Notes under the pieces: model-generated
The model's database searches: none
The model's input: only the letters and a program-made list of their open reading frames with translations
Told to the model about the DNA's origin: nothing
DNA from: Haematobia irritans
Lineage: Eukaryota > Arthropoda > Insecta > Diptera > Muscidae
Reading direction: 5' to 3'
DNA length: 64,000 bases
Assembly (NCBI RefSeq): GCF_050003625.1
Contig: NW_027445841.1
Span: forward strand, 806,001 to 870,000
Made by a program: the position numbers and the translations under genes
Shown here: positions 49,501 to 60,100 of the stretch, piece by piece
Layout of the letters: each line of letters begins with the position of its first letter
Position numbering within the stretch: position 1 is the stretch's first letter

Positions 49501-52500
49501 CTCCTAGAGCGAAAAGGACGATAATTCGCGACCACCCTCAAAAAGCTGAAAAATCCACCCAAAACCTAAAAAAATTGAAATTTTTATATGAAAAACTTCT
49601 TTTGGCCATATCTCCTAAACTAAGCCCCCTAGAGCGAAAAGGACGATAATTCGTGACCACCCTCAAAAAATTGAAAAATCCACCCAAAACCTAAAAAAAA
49701 TTGAAATTTTTATATGAAAAACTTCTCTTGGCCATATCTCCTAAACTAAGCGTCCTAGAGCGAAAAGGACGATAACTCGTGACCACCCTCAAAAAATTCA
49801 AAAATCCACCCAAAACCTAAAAAAATTGAAATTTTTATATGAAAAACTTCTTTTGGCCATATCTCTTTAAATATGCGTCCTAGAGCGAAAAGGATGATAA
49901 TTCGTGACCATCCTCAAAAAATTGAAAAATCCACCCAAAACCTAATAAAATTGAAATTTTTATATGAAAACCTTCTTTTGGCCATATCTCCTTAAATATG
50001 CGTCCTAGAGCGAAAAGGACGATAATTCGTGACCACCCTCAAAAAGTTGAAAAATCTTCTTTTTGCCATATCTCCTTCTTTTGGCCATATCTCCTTAAAT
50101 ATGCGTCCTACAGCGAAAAGGACGATAATTCGTGACCACCATCAAAAAATTGAAAAACCCACCCAAATCCTAAAAAAATTTAAATTTTTATATGAAAAAC
50201 TTCTTTTGGCCATATCTCCTTAAATATGCGTCCTAGAGCGAAAAGGACGATAATTCGTGACCACCCTCAAAATATTGAAAAATCCACCCAAAGCCTAAAA
50301 AAATTGAAATTTTTATATGAAAAACTTATTTTGGCCATATCTCCTAAACTAAACATCCTAGAGCGAAAAGGGCAATAATACGTGACCACCCTCAAAAAAT
50401 TGAAGAATCCACCCAAAACCTAAAAAAATTGAAATTTTTATATGAAAAACTTCTTTTGGCCATATCTCCTAAACTAAGCCTCCTATGCGAAAAGGACGAT
50501 ATATCGTGACCACCCTCAAAAAATTCAAAAATACACCCAAAACCTAAAAAAATTGAAATTTTTATATGAAAAACTTCTTTTGGCCATATCTCCTTAAATA
50601 TGCGTCCTAGAGCGAAAAGGACGATAATTCGTGACCACCCTCAAAAATTTGAAAAATCCACCCAACACCTAAAAAAATTTAAAGTTTTATATGAAAAGCT
50701 TCTTTTGGCCATATCTCCTTAAATATGCGTCCTAGAGCGAAAAGGACGATAATTCGTGACCACCCTCAAACATTTGAAAAATCCACCCAAATCCTAAAAA
50801 AAATGAAATTTTTATATGAAAAACTTCTTTTGGCCATATCTCCTTAACTATGCGTCCTAGAGCGAAAAGGACGATAATTGGTGACCACCCTCAAAAAAAT
50901 TGAAAAATCCACCCAAAACCTAAAAAAATTGAAAGTTTTATATGAAAAACTTCTTTTGGCCATATCTCCTTAAATATGCGTCCTAAAGCGAAAAGGACGA
51001 TAATTCGTGACCACCCTCAAAAATTTGAAAAATCCACCCAAAACCTAAAAAAATTGAAAGTTTTATATGAAAAACTTCTTTTGGCCATATCTCCTTAAAT
51101 ATGCGTCCTAGAGCGAAAAGGACGATAATTCGTGACCACCCTTAAAAAATTGAAAAATCCACCCAAAACCTAAAAAAATTGAAATTTTTATATGAAAAAC
51201 TTCTTTTGGCCATATCTCCTTGACTATGCGTCCTAGAGCGAAAATACGATAATTCGTGACCACCCTCCAAAATTTGAAAAATCCACCCAAAACCTAAAAA
51301 AAATTGAAATTTTTATATGAAAAACTTCTTTTGGCCATATCTCCTAAACTAAGCGTCCTAGAGCGAAAAGGACAATAATTCGTGACCACCCTCAAAAAAT
51401 TGAAAAATCCACCCAACACCTAAAAAATTGAAATTTTTATATAAAAAAACTTCTTTTGGCCATATCTCCTAAACTAAGCGTCCTAGAGCGAAAAGGACGA
51501 TAATTCGTGACCACCCTCAAAAATTTGAAAAATCCACCCAAAACCTAAAAAAATTGAAATTTTTATATGAAAAACTTCTTTTGGCCATATCTCCTAAACT
51601 AAGCGTCCTAGAGCGAAAAGGGCAATAATACGTGACCACCCTCAAAAAATTGAAGAATCCACCCAAAACCTAAAAAAATTGAAATTTTTATATGAAAAAC
51701 TTCTTTTGGCCATATCTCCTAAACTAAGCGTCCTAGAGCGAAAAGGAGGATAATACGTGACCACCCTCAAACATTTGAAAAATCCACTCAAATCCTAAAA
51801 AAATTTAAATTTTTATATGAAAAACTCCTTTTGGCCATATCTCCTAAACTAAACCTCCTAGAGCGAAAAGGACGATAATTCGTGACCATCCTCAAAAAAT
51901 TGAAAAATCCACCCAAAACCTAATAAAATTGAAATTTTTATATGAAAAAGTTCTTTTGGCCATATCTCCTTAAATATGCGTCCTAGAGCGAAAAGGACGA
52001 TAATTCGCGACCACCCTCAAAAAGCTGAAAAATCCACCCAAAACCTAATAAAATTGAAATTTTTATATGAAAAACTTCTTTTGGCCATATCTCCTTAAAT
52101 ATGCGTCCTAGAGCGAAAAGGACGATAATTCGTGACCACCCTCAAAAAGTTGAAAAATCCACCCAAAACCTAAAAAAATTGAAATTTTTATATGAAAAAC
52201 TTCTTTTGGCCATATCTCCTAAACTAAGCCTCCTAGAGCGAAAAGGACGATAATTCGTGACCACCCTCAAAAAATTGAAAAATCCACCCAAAACCTAAAA
52301 AAAAATTGAAATTTTTATATGAAAAACTTCTCTTGGCCATATCTCCTAAACTAAGCGTCCTAGAGCGAAAAGGACGATAACTCGTGACCACCCTCAAAAA
52401 ATTCAAAAATCCACCCAAAACCTAAAAAAATTTAAATTTTTATAGGAAAAACTTCTTTTGGCCATATCTCTTTAAATATGCGTCCTAGAGCGAAAAGGAT

Positions 52501-53779
52501 GATAATTCGTGACCATCCTCAAAAAATTGAAAAATCCACCCAAAACCTAATAAAATTGAAATTTTTATATGAAAACCTTCTTTTGGCCATATCTCCTAAA
52601 CTAAGCGTCCTAGAGCGAAAAGGACGATAATTCGTGACCACCCTCAAAATATTGAAAAATCCACCCAAAACCTAAAAAAATTGAAATTTTTATATGAAAA
52701 ACTTCTTTTGGCCATATCTCCTAAACTAAGCCTCCTAAGCGAAAAGGACGATATTTCGTGACCACCCTCAAAAAATTCAAAAATACACCCAAAACCTAAA
52801 AAAATTGAAATTTTTATATGAAAAACTTCTTTTGGCCATATCTCCTAAACTAAGCGTCCTAGAGCGAAAAGGACGATAATTCGTGACCACCCTCAAAAAT
52901 TTGAAAAATCCACCCAACACCTAAAAAAATTGAAAGTTTTATATGAAAAACTTCTTTTGGCCATATCTCCTTAAATATGCGTCCTAGAGCGAAAAGGACG
53001 ATAATTCGTGACCACCCTCAAACATTTGAAAAATCCACCCAAATCCTAAAAAAAATGAAATTTTTATATGAAAAACTTCTTTTGGCCATATCTCCTTAAC
53101 TATGCGTCCTAGAGCGAAAAGGACGATAATTGGTGACCACCCTCAAAAAAATTGAAAAATCCACCCAAAACCTAAAAAAATTGAAAGTTTTATATGAAAA
53201 CCTTCTTTTGGCCATATCTCCTTAAATATGCGTCCTAAAGCGAAAAGGACGATAATTCGTGACCACCCTCAAAAATTTGAAAAATCCACCCAAAACCTAA
53301 AAAAATTGAAAGTTTTATATGAAAAACTTCTTTTGGCCATATCTCCTTCTTTTGGCCATATCTCCTTAAATATGCGTCCTAGAGCGAAAAGGACGATAAT
53401 TCGTGACCACCCTTAAAAAATTGAAAAATCCACCCAAAACCTAAAAAAATTGAAATTTTTATATGAAAAACTTCTTTTGGCCATATCTCCTTAAATATGC
53501 GTCCTAAAGCGAAAAGGACGATAATTCGTGACCACCCTCAAAAATTTGAAAAATCCACCCAAAACCTAAAAAAATTGAAAGTTTTATATGAAAAACTTCT
53601 TTTGGCCATATCTCCTTCTTTTGGCCATATCTCCTTAAATATGCGTCCTAGAGCGAAAAGGACGATAATTCGTGACCACCCTTAAAAAATTGAAAAATCC
53701 ACCCAAAACCTAAAAAAATTGAAATTTTTATATGAAAAACTTCTTTTGGCCATATCTCCTTAAAAATGCGTCCTACAGC

Positions 53780-55280
53780 GAAAAGGATGATAATTCGTGA
53801 CCACCCTCAAAAAATTGAAAAATCCACCCAAAACCTAAAAAAATTGAAATTTTTATATGAAAAACTTCTTTTGGCCATATCTCCTAAACTAAGCGTCCTA
53901 GAGCGAAAAGGACGATAATTCGTGACTACCCTTGAAAAATCCACCCAAAACCTAAAAAAATTGAAATTTTTATATGAAAAACTTCTTTTGGCCATATCTC
54001 CTTAAATATGCGTCCTAGAGCGAAAAGGATGATAATTCGTGACCACCCTCAAAAAATTGAAAAATCCACCCAAAACCTAAAGAAATTGAAATTTTTATAT
54101 GAAAAACTTCTTTTGGCCATATCTCCTAAACTAAGCGTCCTAGAGCGAAAAGGACAATAATTCGTGACCACCCTCAAAAAATTGAAAAATCCACCCAACA
54201 CCTAAAAAATTGAAATTTTTATATAAAAAACTTCTTTTGGCCATATCTCCTAAACTAAGCGTCCTAGAGCGAAAAGGACGATAATTCGTGACCACCCTCA
54301 AAAATTTGAAAAATCCACCCAAAACCTAAAAAAATTGAAATTTTTATATGAAAAACTTCTTTTGGCCATATCTTCTAAACTAAGCGTCCTAGAGCGAAAA
54401 GGACGATAATTCGTGACTACCCTTGAAAAATCCACCCAAAACCTAAAAAAATTGAAATTTTTATATGAAAAACTTCTTTTGGCCATATCTCCTTAAATAT
54501 GGGTCCTAGAGCGAAAAGGACGATAATTCGTGACCACCCTCAAAAAGTTGAAAAATCCACCCAAAACCTAAAAAAATTGAAATTTTTATATGAAAAACTT
54601 CTTTTGGCCATATCTCCTAAACTAAGCCTCCTAGAGCGAAAAGGACGATAATTCGTGACCACCCTCAAAAAATTGAAAAATCCACCCAAAACCTAAAAAA
54701 ATTGAAATTTTTATATGAAAAACTTCTTTTGGCCATATCTCCTAAACTAAGCGTCCTAGAGCGAAAAGGACGATAATTCGTGACCACCCTCAAAAAATTC
54801 AAAAATCCACCCAAAACCTAAAAAAAATGGAATTTTTATATGAAAAACTTCTTTTGGCCATATCTCCTTAAATATGCGTCCTAGAGCGAAAAGGATGATA
54901 ATTCGTGACCACCCTCAAAAAGTTGAAAACTCTTCTTTTTGCCATATCTCCTTCTTCTGGCCATATCTCCTTAAATATGCGTCCTACAGCGAAAAGGACG
55001 ATAATTCGTGACCACCCTCAAAAAGTTGAAAACTCTTCTTTTTGCCATATCTCCTTCTTCTGGCCATATCTCCTTAAATATGCGTCCTACAGCGAAAAGG
55101 ACGATAATTCGTGACCACCATCAAAAAATTGAAAAACCCACCCAAAGCCTAAAAAAATTGAAATTTTTATATGAAAAACTTCTTTTGGCCATATCTCTTA
55201 AACTAAACATCCTAGAGCGAGAAGGGCAATAATACGTGACCACCCTCAAAAAATTGAAGACTCCACCCAAAACCTAAAAA
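53780..55280 (+). repeat. Satellite block left of the LINE (pairs with about 61127-62530)
   Basis: Matches 61127-62530 at an offset near 7347 bp. Differences are single-monomer gains and losses and one extra 103-bp hybrid unit (54999-55101) here. The equivalent region at 62.5 kb continues as plain satellite with no LINE. Confidence 0.7.
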
Positions 55281-55424
55281 AATTGAAATTTTTATATGAA
55301 AAACTTCTTTTGGCCATATCTCCTTAAATATGCGTCCTAGAGCGAAAAGGATGATAATTCGTGACAATCCTCAAAAAATTGAAAAATCCACCCAAATCCT
55401 AAAAAAATTGAAATTTTTTATAAT

Positions 55425-55814
55425 GAGTTTCGTCTTTGTTTTCAGTGACTCCTCAACTAAGGTCTTAACGGCACATGGAGGCATCTCCCTGTCATGTCCC
55501 ATATAGACCGAAGATACCCAATATTTGCATTTGGCTATTTCTAAATTGGCAACGACAGTGTCTGCATTGCACATTGAAGGAAGCAGAAACAAGTTAAGCT
55601 CGTTTTTAGCAATTATACAGGCTCGAATTACATCATTACCAATATACTGCAATAGTTTGAACCCCGGAGTACTTAATTCACATATTTTGTTTCTATAAAC
55701 ATATGGTTCTTGAATAAGAACTATGTCTATGTCCCCTTTCATCAGGAGAACTTTTAAGGCAGCACATGCAGCCTTACAATGATGAAGATTTATCTGGAGG
55801 ATCCGTAGGACCAT
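55425..55814 (-). pseudogene. LINE ORF2 fragment: N-terminal part of an apurinic-like endonuclease
   Basis: About 130 residues of the endonuclease that would nick target DNA for retrotransposition. The first in-frame ATG is at 55812-55814, giving a start MVLRILQINLHH. The N9 of QINL and E36 of LIQEP correspond to the catalytic Asn and Glu of the exonuclease-endonuclease-phosphatase fold. A SSVYM segment follows at 101-105. The later GDFN-like and SDH-like motifs and the whole reverse transcriptase are absent. The frame runs past L130 into about 20 residues read from satellite, to a stop near 55371. It overlaps the end of ORF1 by 41 bp in a different frame, as is common in two-ORF LINEs. It cannot make an active enzyme. 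Confidence 0.87.
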
Positions 55815-57000
55815 CGAGATTTTCAACAACCGTCACATCAGCCGCTTCAATCGAGTCATCAAGAATGTCCTCTTCAGAGATATCGGTGACTCTCGCAATA
55901 ACCATAGGTTCGACTTTGGTGAGTTCTGAGGCAATAGAAGCCTCCTCACGCATACGGTATCTATCCATGTCTTCAACTTTGGTATCTCCCTCGACTTCGC
56001 AAGAGGATCCGCTTACTTCTGATTCAGACAGAGGCTTGTCCATTTCTGAATCCTTTAGCTGATCGTTTTTGTACACCTTCATTTGGATATAATGAAAGCC
56101 ATAACATACACGGCCCTGGGACTTTGCCAGATGTGGCAAAGACTGAGTGTTCAATATAAACACTGCATGCCGTCTTGGTCCATCCACTTCATCCAAACGG
56201 CCAACCTTCCAATCAGCTGTTGGAAGATCTGGATTGCATCGTTTCTGTCTATTTAAAATAGATTCAGGGTCAGAAGGGTTTGCAGGTATCCAGGCATGTG
56301 CTCTAGGTCTAGCCGGTATGTCTTTCTTCTCGACTAACTCTAGAGCAGCTCCTTCCCAAACTTCACCAATTAGTATCAGAGCAGCTTTAAAACATTCTAT
56401 AGACCTCTGGTCCTCAAATGCGACTAGCTTAAATCGTCCTTGATACCAACCAGCCTCTTGGTGTCGAGGATCTGGGCCGGGAAACTTTTCCAGCACCTGT
56501 GAGTAGACGACAGACAGAGCATTCTCAATTTCCCCCCATTTTTGCTTTGGAACCATACCGTCCAATGCTCCTTTATTAATGATAGCCATCACAAGGCTAT
56601 CTTTAGCAACTGAGGCAAACGATCTTTGATCCCTTTTGGAGGATGGCAGCTCATCCGGCGATCGTTCCCTTTTTCCAGTCTCAAGAATTCCTTGAGCCCA
56701 TTTTAAGGAATCGCTTTGTTTAGCCGACAGCGTGCTTGGGTCGACTGATCCTAACTTCTTTAGGATAAACAAAGCATTTCTGCGTTCCTTGAATCTCTTT
56801 CGTGAGGGATTACCTCCGTTTGATGTCGTTACCTTAGAAAAAGTTCGACTTGTCAGAGTGTCGCCACCTGTCGACCCGTCTACAGGTCGACTAATTGGGC
56901 CTAACTCTTGGTCATTGCCCAGATTTATAACTCCAGTCGATACCCGTCCACTGGGCCCTGAAGTTAGCAACCCAGTGGATGACTTGGAATTTCGCTGCAT
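55774..57000 (-). CDS. LINE ORF1 protein, DUF4780-like (408 aa), in a dead element
   Basis: A full-length open frame with TAA at 55774-55776 and ATG at 56998-57000 in a strong context (GCCACCATGC). ORF1 proteins of LINEs bind the element RNA and act as chaperone or particle protein. Seen: a Ser/Thr/Gly-rich start (1-62), a basic patch near 65-82 (SRKRFKERR), a second basic stretch around 110-124, and a folded-looking region about 137-311 with GWYQGRFKL, VWEGAALEL and a TADWKVGRL segment. I judge this region similar to the insect DUF4780 family from memory. An acidic, Glu/Asp-rich tail (315-400) follows. There is no CCHC zinc knuckle and no clear RRM motif. The frame is intact although the element has lost its ORF2, which suggests the damage is recent. 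Codon usage clearly differs from the satellite around it. Confidence 0.85.
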   Translation of the reverse strand: MQRNSKSSTGLLTSGPSGRVSTGVINLGNDQELGPISRPVDGSTGGDTLTSRTFSKVTTSNGGNPSRKRFKERRNALFILKKLGSVDPSTLSAKQSDSLKWAQGILETGKRERSPDELPSSKRDQRSFASVAKDSLVMAIINKGALDGMVPKQKWGEIENALSVVYSQVLEKFPGPDPRHQEAGWYQGRFKLVAFEDQRSIECFKAALILIGEVWEGAALELVEKKDIPARPRAHAWIPANPSDPESILNRQKRCNPDLPTADWKVGRLDEVDGPRRHAVFILNTQSLPHLAKSQGRVCYGFHYIQMKVYKNDQLKDSEMDKPLSESEVSGSSCEVEGDTKVEDMDRYRMREEASIASELTKVEPMVIARVTDISEEDILDDSIEAADVTVVENLDGPTDPPDKSSSL

Positions 57001-57103
57001 GGTGGCTTAATATCCCACCACACTTGAAATTCGTAGTAGGTACCTATTACGATGAGTTTATCCGCTATTGAAAAACACGTCCGTTCCGTTCGACGGTTGA
57101 ATA
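57001..57103 (-). other. LINE 5' untranslated region
   Basis: About 103 bp between the satellite junction and the ORF1 start. It should contain the internal promoter if the original 5' end is preserved. A GGACGT motif (57077-57082) resembles the downstream promoter element of insect LINEs, but its distance from the visible left edge, about 22 bases, is shorter than the usual 28. The true 5' end is therefore uncertain by several bases. Confidence 0.55.
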
Positions 57104-60100
57104 GAAGAATCCACCCAAAACCTAATAAAATTGAAATTTTTATATGAAAAACTTCTTTTGGCCATATCTCCTTAAATATGCGTCCTAGAGCGAAAAGGAT
57201 GATAATTCGTGACAATCCTCAAAAAATTGAAAAATCCACCCAAAACCTAATAAAATTGAAATTTTTATATGAAAACCTTCTTTTGGCCATATCTCCTAAA
57301 CTAAGCCTCCTAGAGCGAAAAGGACGATAATTCGTGACCACCCTCAAAAAATTGAAAAATCCACCCAAAACCTAAAAAAATTGAAATTTTTATATGAAAA
57401 ACTTCTTTTGGCCATATCTCCTAAACTAAGCCTCCTAGAGCGAAAAGGACGATATTTCGTGACCACCCTCAAAAATTTCAAAAATACACCCAAAACCTAA
57501 AAAATTGAAATTTTTATATAAAAAACTTCTTTTGGCCATATCTCCTAAACTAAGCGTCCTAGAGCGAAAAGGAGGATAATTCGTGACCACCCTCAAACAT
57601 TTGAAAAATCCACCCAAAACCTACAAAAATTGAAATTTTTATATGAAAAACTTCTTTTGGCCATATCTCCTTAAATATGCGTCCTAGAGCGTAAAGGACG
57701 ATAATTCGTGACCACCCTTAAAAAATTGAAAAATCCACCCAAAACCTAAAAAAATTGAAATTTTTATATGAAAAACTTCTTTTGGCCATATCTCCTAAAC
57801 TAAGCGTCCTAGAGCGAAAAGGATGATAATTCGTGACCACCCTCAAAAAATTGAAAAATCCACCCAAATCCTAAAAAAATTGAAATTTTTATATGAAAAA
57901 CTTCTTTTGGCCATATCTCCTAAACTAAGCTTCCTAGAGCGAAAAGGACGATAATTCGTGACCACCCTTAAAAAATTGAAAAATCCACCCAAAACCTAAA
58001 AAAATTGAAATTTTTATATGAAAAACTTCTTTTGGCCATATCTCCTTAAATATGCGTCCTAGAGCGAAAAGGATGATAATTCGTGACCACCCTCAAAAAA
58101 TTGAAAAATACCCCCAAAACCTAAAAAAATTGAAATTTTTATATGAAAAACTTCTTTTGGCCATATCTCCTAAACTAAGCGTCCTAGAGCGAAAAGGACA
58201 ATAATTCGTGACCACCCTCAAAAAATTGAAAAATCCACCCAACACCTAAAAAATTGAAATTTTTATATAAAAAACTTCTTTTGGCCATATCTCCTAAACT
58301 AAGCGTCCTACAGCGAAAAGGAGGATAATTCGTGACCACCCTCAAAAATTTGAAAAATCCACCCAAAACCTAAAAAAATTGAAATTTTTATATGAAAAAC
58401 TTCTTTTGGCCATATCTCCTAAACTAAGCGTCCTAGAGCGAAAAGGACGATAATTCGTGACTACCCTTGAAAAATCCACCCAAAACCTAAAAAAATTGAA
58501 ATTTTTATATGAAAAACTTCTTTTGGCCATATCTCCTTAAATATGCGTCCTAGAGCGAAAAGGACGATAATTCGTGACCACCCTCAAAAAATTGAAAAAT
58601 CCACCCAAATCCTAAAAAAATTGAAATTTTTATATGAAAAACTTCTTTTGGCCATATCTCCTAAACTAAGCGTCCTAGAGCGAAAAGGACGATAATTCGT
58701 GACCACCCTCAAAAATTTGAAAAATCCACCCAAAACCTAAAAAAATGAAATTTTTATATGAAAAACTTCTTTTGGCCATATCTCCTAAACTAAGCGTCCT
58801 AGAGCGAAAAGGGCAATAATTCGTGACCACCCTCAAAAATTTGAAAAATCCACCCAAAACCTAAAAAAATTGAAATTTTTATATGAAAAACTTCTTTTGG
58901 CCATATCTCCTAAACTAAGCGTCCTAGAGCGAAAAGGACGATAATTCGTGACTACCCTTGAAAAATCCACCCAAAACCTAAAAAAATTGAAATTTTTATA
59001 TGAAAAACTTCTTTTGGCCATATCTCCTTAAATATGGGTCCTAGAGCAAAAAGGACGATAATTCGTGACCACCCTCAAAAAGTTGAAAAATCCACCCAAA
59101 ACCTAAAAAAATTGAAATTTTTATATGAAAAACTTCTTTTGGCCATATCTCCTAAACTAAGCCTCCTAGAGCGAAAAGGACGATAATTCGTGACCACCCT
59201 CAAAAAATTGAAAAATCCACCCAAAACCTAAAAAAATTTAAATTTTTATATGAAAAACTTCTTTTGGCCATATCTCCTAAACTAAGCGTCCTAGAGCGAA
59301 AAGGACGATAATTCGTGACCACCCTCAAAAAATTCAAAAATCCACCCAAAACCTAAAAAAAAAATGGAATTTTTATATGAAAAACTTCTTTTGGCCATAT
59401 CTCCTTAAATATGCGTCCTAGAGCGAAAAGGATGATAATTCGTGACCATCCTCAAAAAATTGAAAAGTCCACCCAAAACCTAATAAAATTGAAATTTTTA
59501 TATGAAAAACTTCTTTTGGCCATATCTCCTTAAATATGCGTCCTAGAGCGAAAAGGACGATAATTCGTGACCACCCTCAAAAAGTTGAAAAATCTTCTTT
59601 TTGCCATATCTCCTTCTTCTGGCCATATCTCCTTAAATATGCGTCCTACAGCGAAAAGGACGATAATTCGTGACCACCATCAAAAATTGAAAAACCCACC
59701 CAAAGCCTAAAAAAATTGAAATTTTTATATGAAAAACTTCTTTTGGCCATATCTCCTAAACTAAACATCCTAGAGCGAAAAGGGCAATAATACGTGACCA
59801 CCCTCAAAAAATTGAAGACTCCACCCAAAACCTAAACAAATTGAAATTTTTATATGAAAAACTTCTTTTGGCCATATCTCCTTAAATATGCGTCCTAGAG
59901 CGAAAAGGATGATAATTCGTGACAATCCTCAAAAAATTGAAAAATCCACCCAAAACCTAATAAAATTGAAATTTTTATATGAAAAACTTCTTTTGGCCAT
60001 ATCTCCTAAACTAAGCTTCCTAGAGCGAAAAGGACGATAATTCGTGACCACCCTTAAAAAATTGAAAAATCCACCCAAAACCTAAAAAAATTGAAATTTT

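Larger units (their letters stand above)
4975..55422 (+). repeat. Satellite array, main block (125-bp monomer, about 400 copies)
   Basis: Fifty kilobases of head-to-tail monomers with one orientation throughout. Reference monomers of exactly 125 bp are 15349-15473 (core TTAAATATG) and 14168-14292 (core AAACTAAG). Composition is about 67% AT, with strong A/T tracts in the first two thirds and a more mixed, highly conserved final third containing TTGGCCATATCTCC. A GGCC site occurs in nearly every monomer, so HaeIII should give a 125-bp ladder. Length variants of 87, 103, 117 and 144 bp recur and mark larger duplicated blocks listed separately. The minus strand has few stops, which produces many 60-100-residue open frames. 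Because 125 is not a multiple of 3, the frame changes at each unit and these are not treated as genes. No other gene or element was found in this stretch. Confidence 0.98.
55423..57103 (-). mobile_element. 3'-truncated non-LTR retrotransposon (LOA/Jockey-like LINE)
   Basis: About 1.68 kb of non-satellite, more GC-balanced sequence on the minus strand. It holds a 5' UTR, a complete ORF1 and the start of ORF2 (endonuclease), then stops abruptly in satellite. The reverse transcriptase, 3' UTR and tail are missing. LINEs normally lose their 5' end because copying starts at the 3' end, so loss of the 3' part points to later deletion or recombination. The 41-bp ORF1/ORF2 overlap and the ILQINLHH/LIQEP endonuclease motifs suggest the LOA or a related Jockey-group clade; the exact clade is not certain. 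The flanking satellite does not rejoin in phase and no clean target duplication was found. Confidence 0.88.

Noticed and set aside
4975..55422. Dozens of 60-103-residue open frames on both strands, with recurring peptides such as MAKRSFSYKNF on the minus strand.
   Set aside because: They are the satellite read in stop-poor frames. The 125-bp unit is not a multiple of 3, so the frame shifts each monomer, and the longer ones arise only where 117- or 144-bp units keep phase. There is no sign of selection on codons and no start context.
55815..55829. An ORF2 start at 55829, 15 bases upstream of the chosen ATG.
   Set aside because: The codon there is TTG. The first ATG in frame is at 55812-55814 and leads directly into the endonuclease motif.
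56147..57010. Plus-strand frames of 92-98 residues over the LINE.
   Set aside because: They are antisense shadows of ORF1 with no recognisable domain.
57077..57082. GGACGT as a downstream promoter element of the LINE.
   Set aside because: The spacing from the visible left edge is about 22 bases and not about 28, and the true 5' end is uncertain, so it is only mentioned in the UTR entry.
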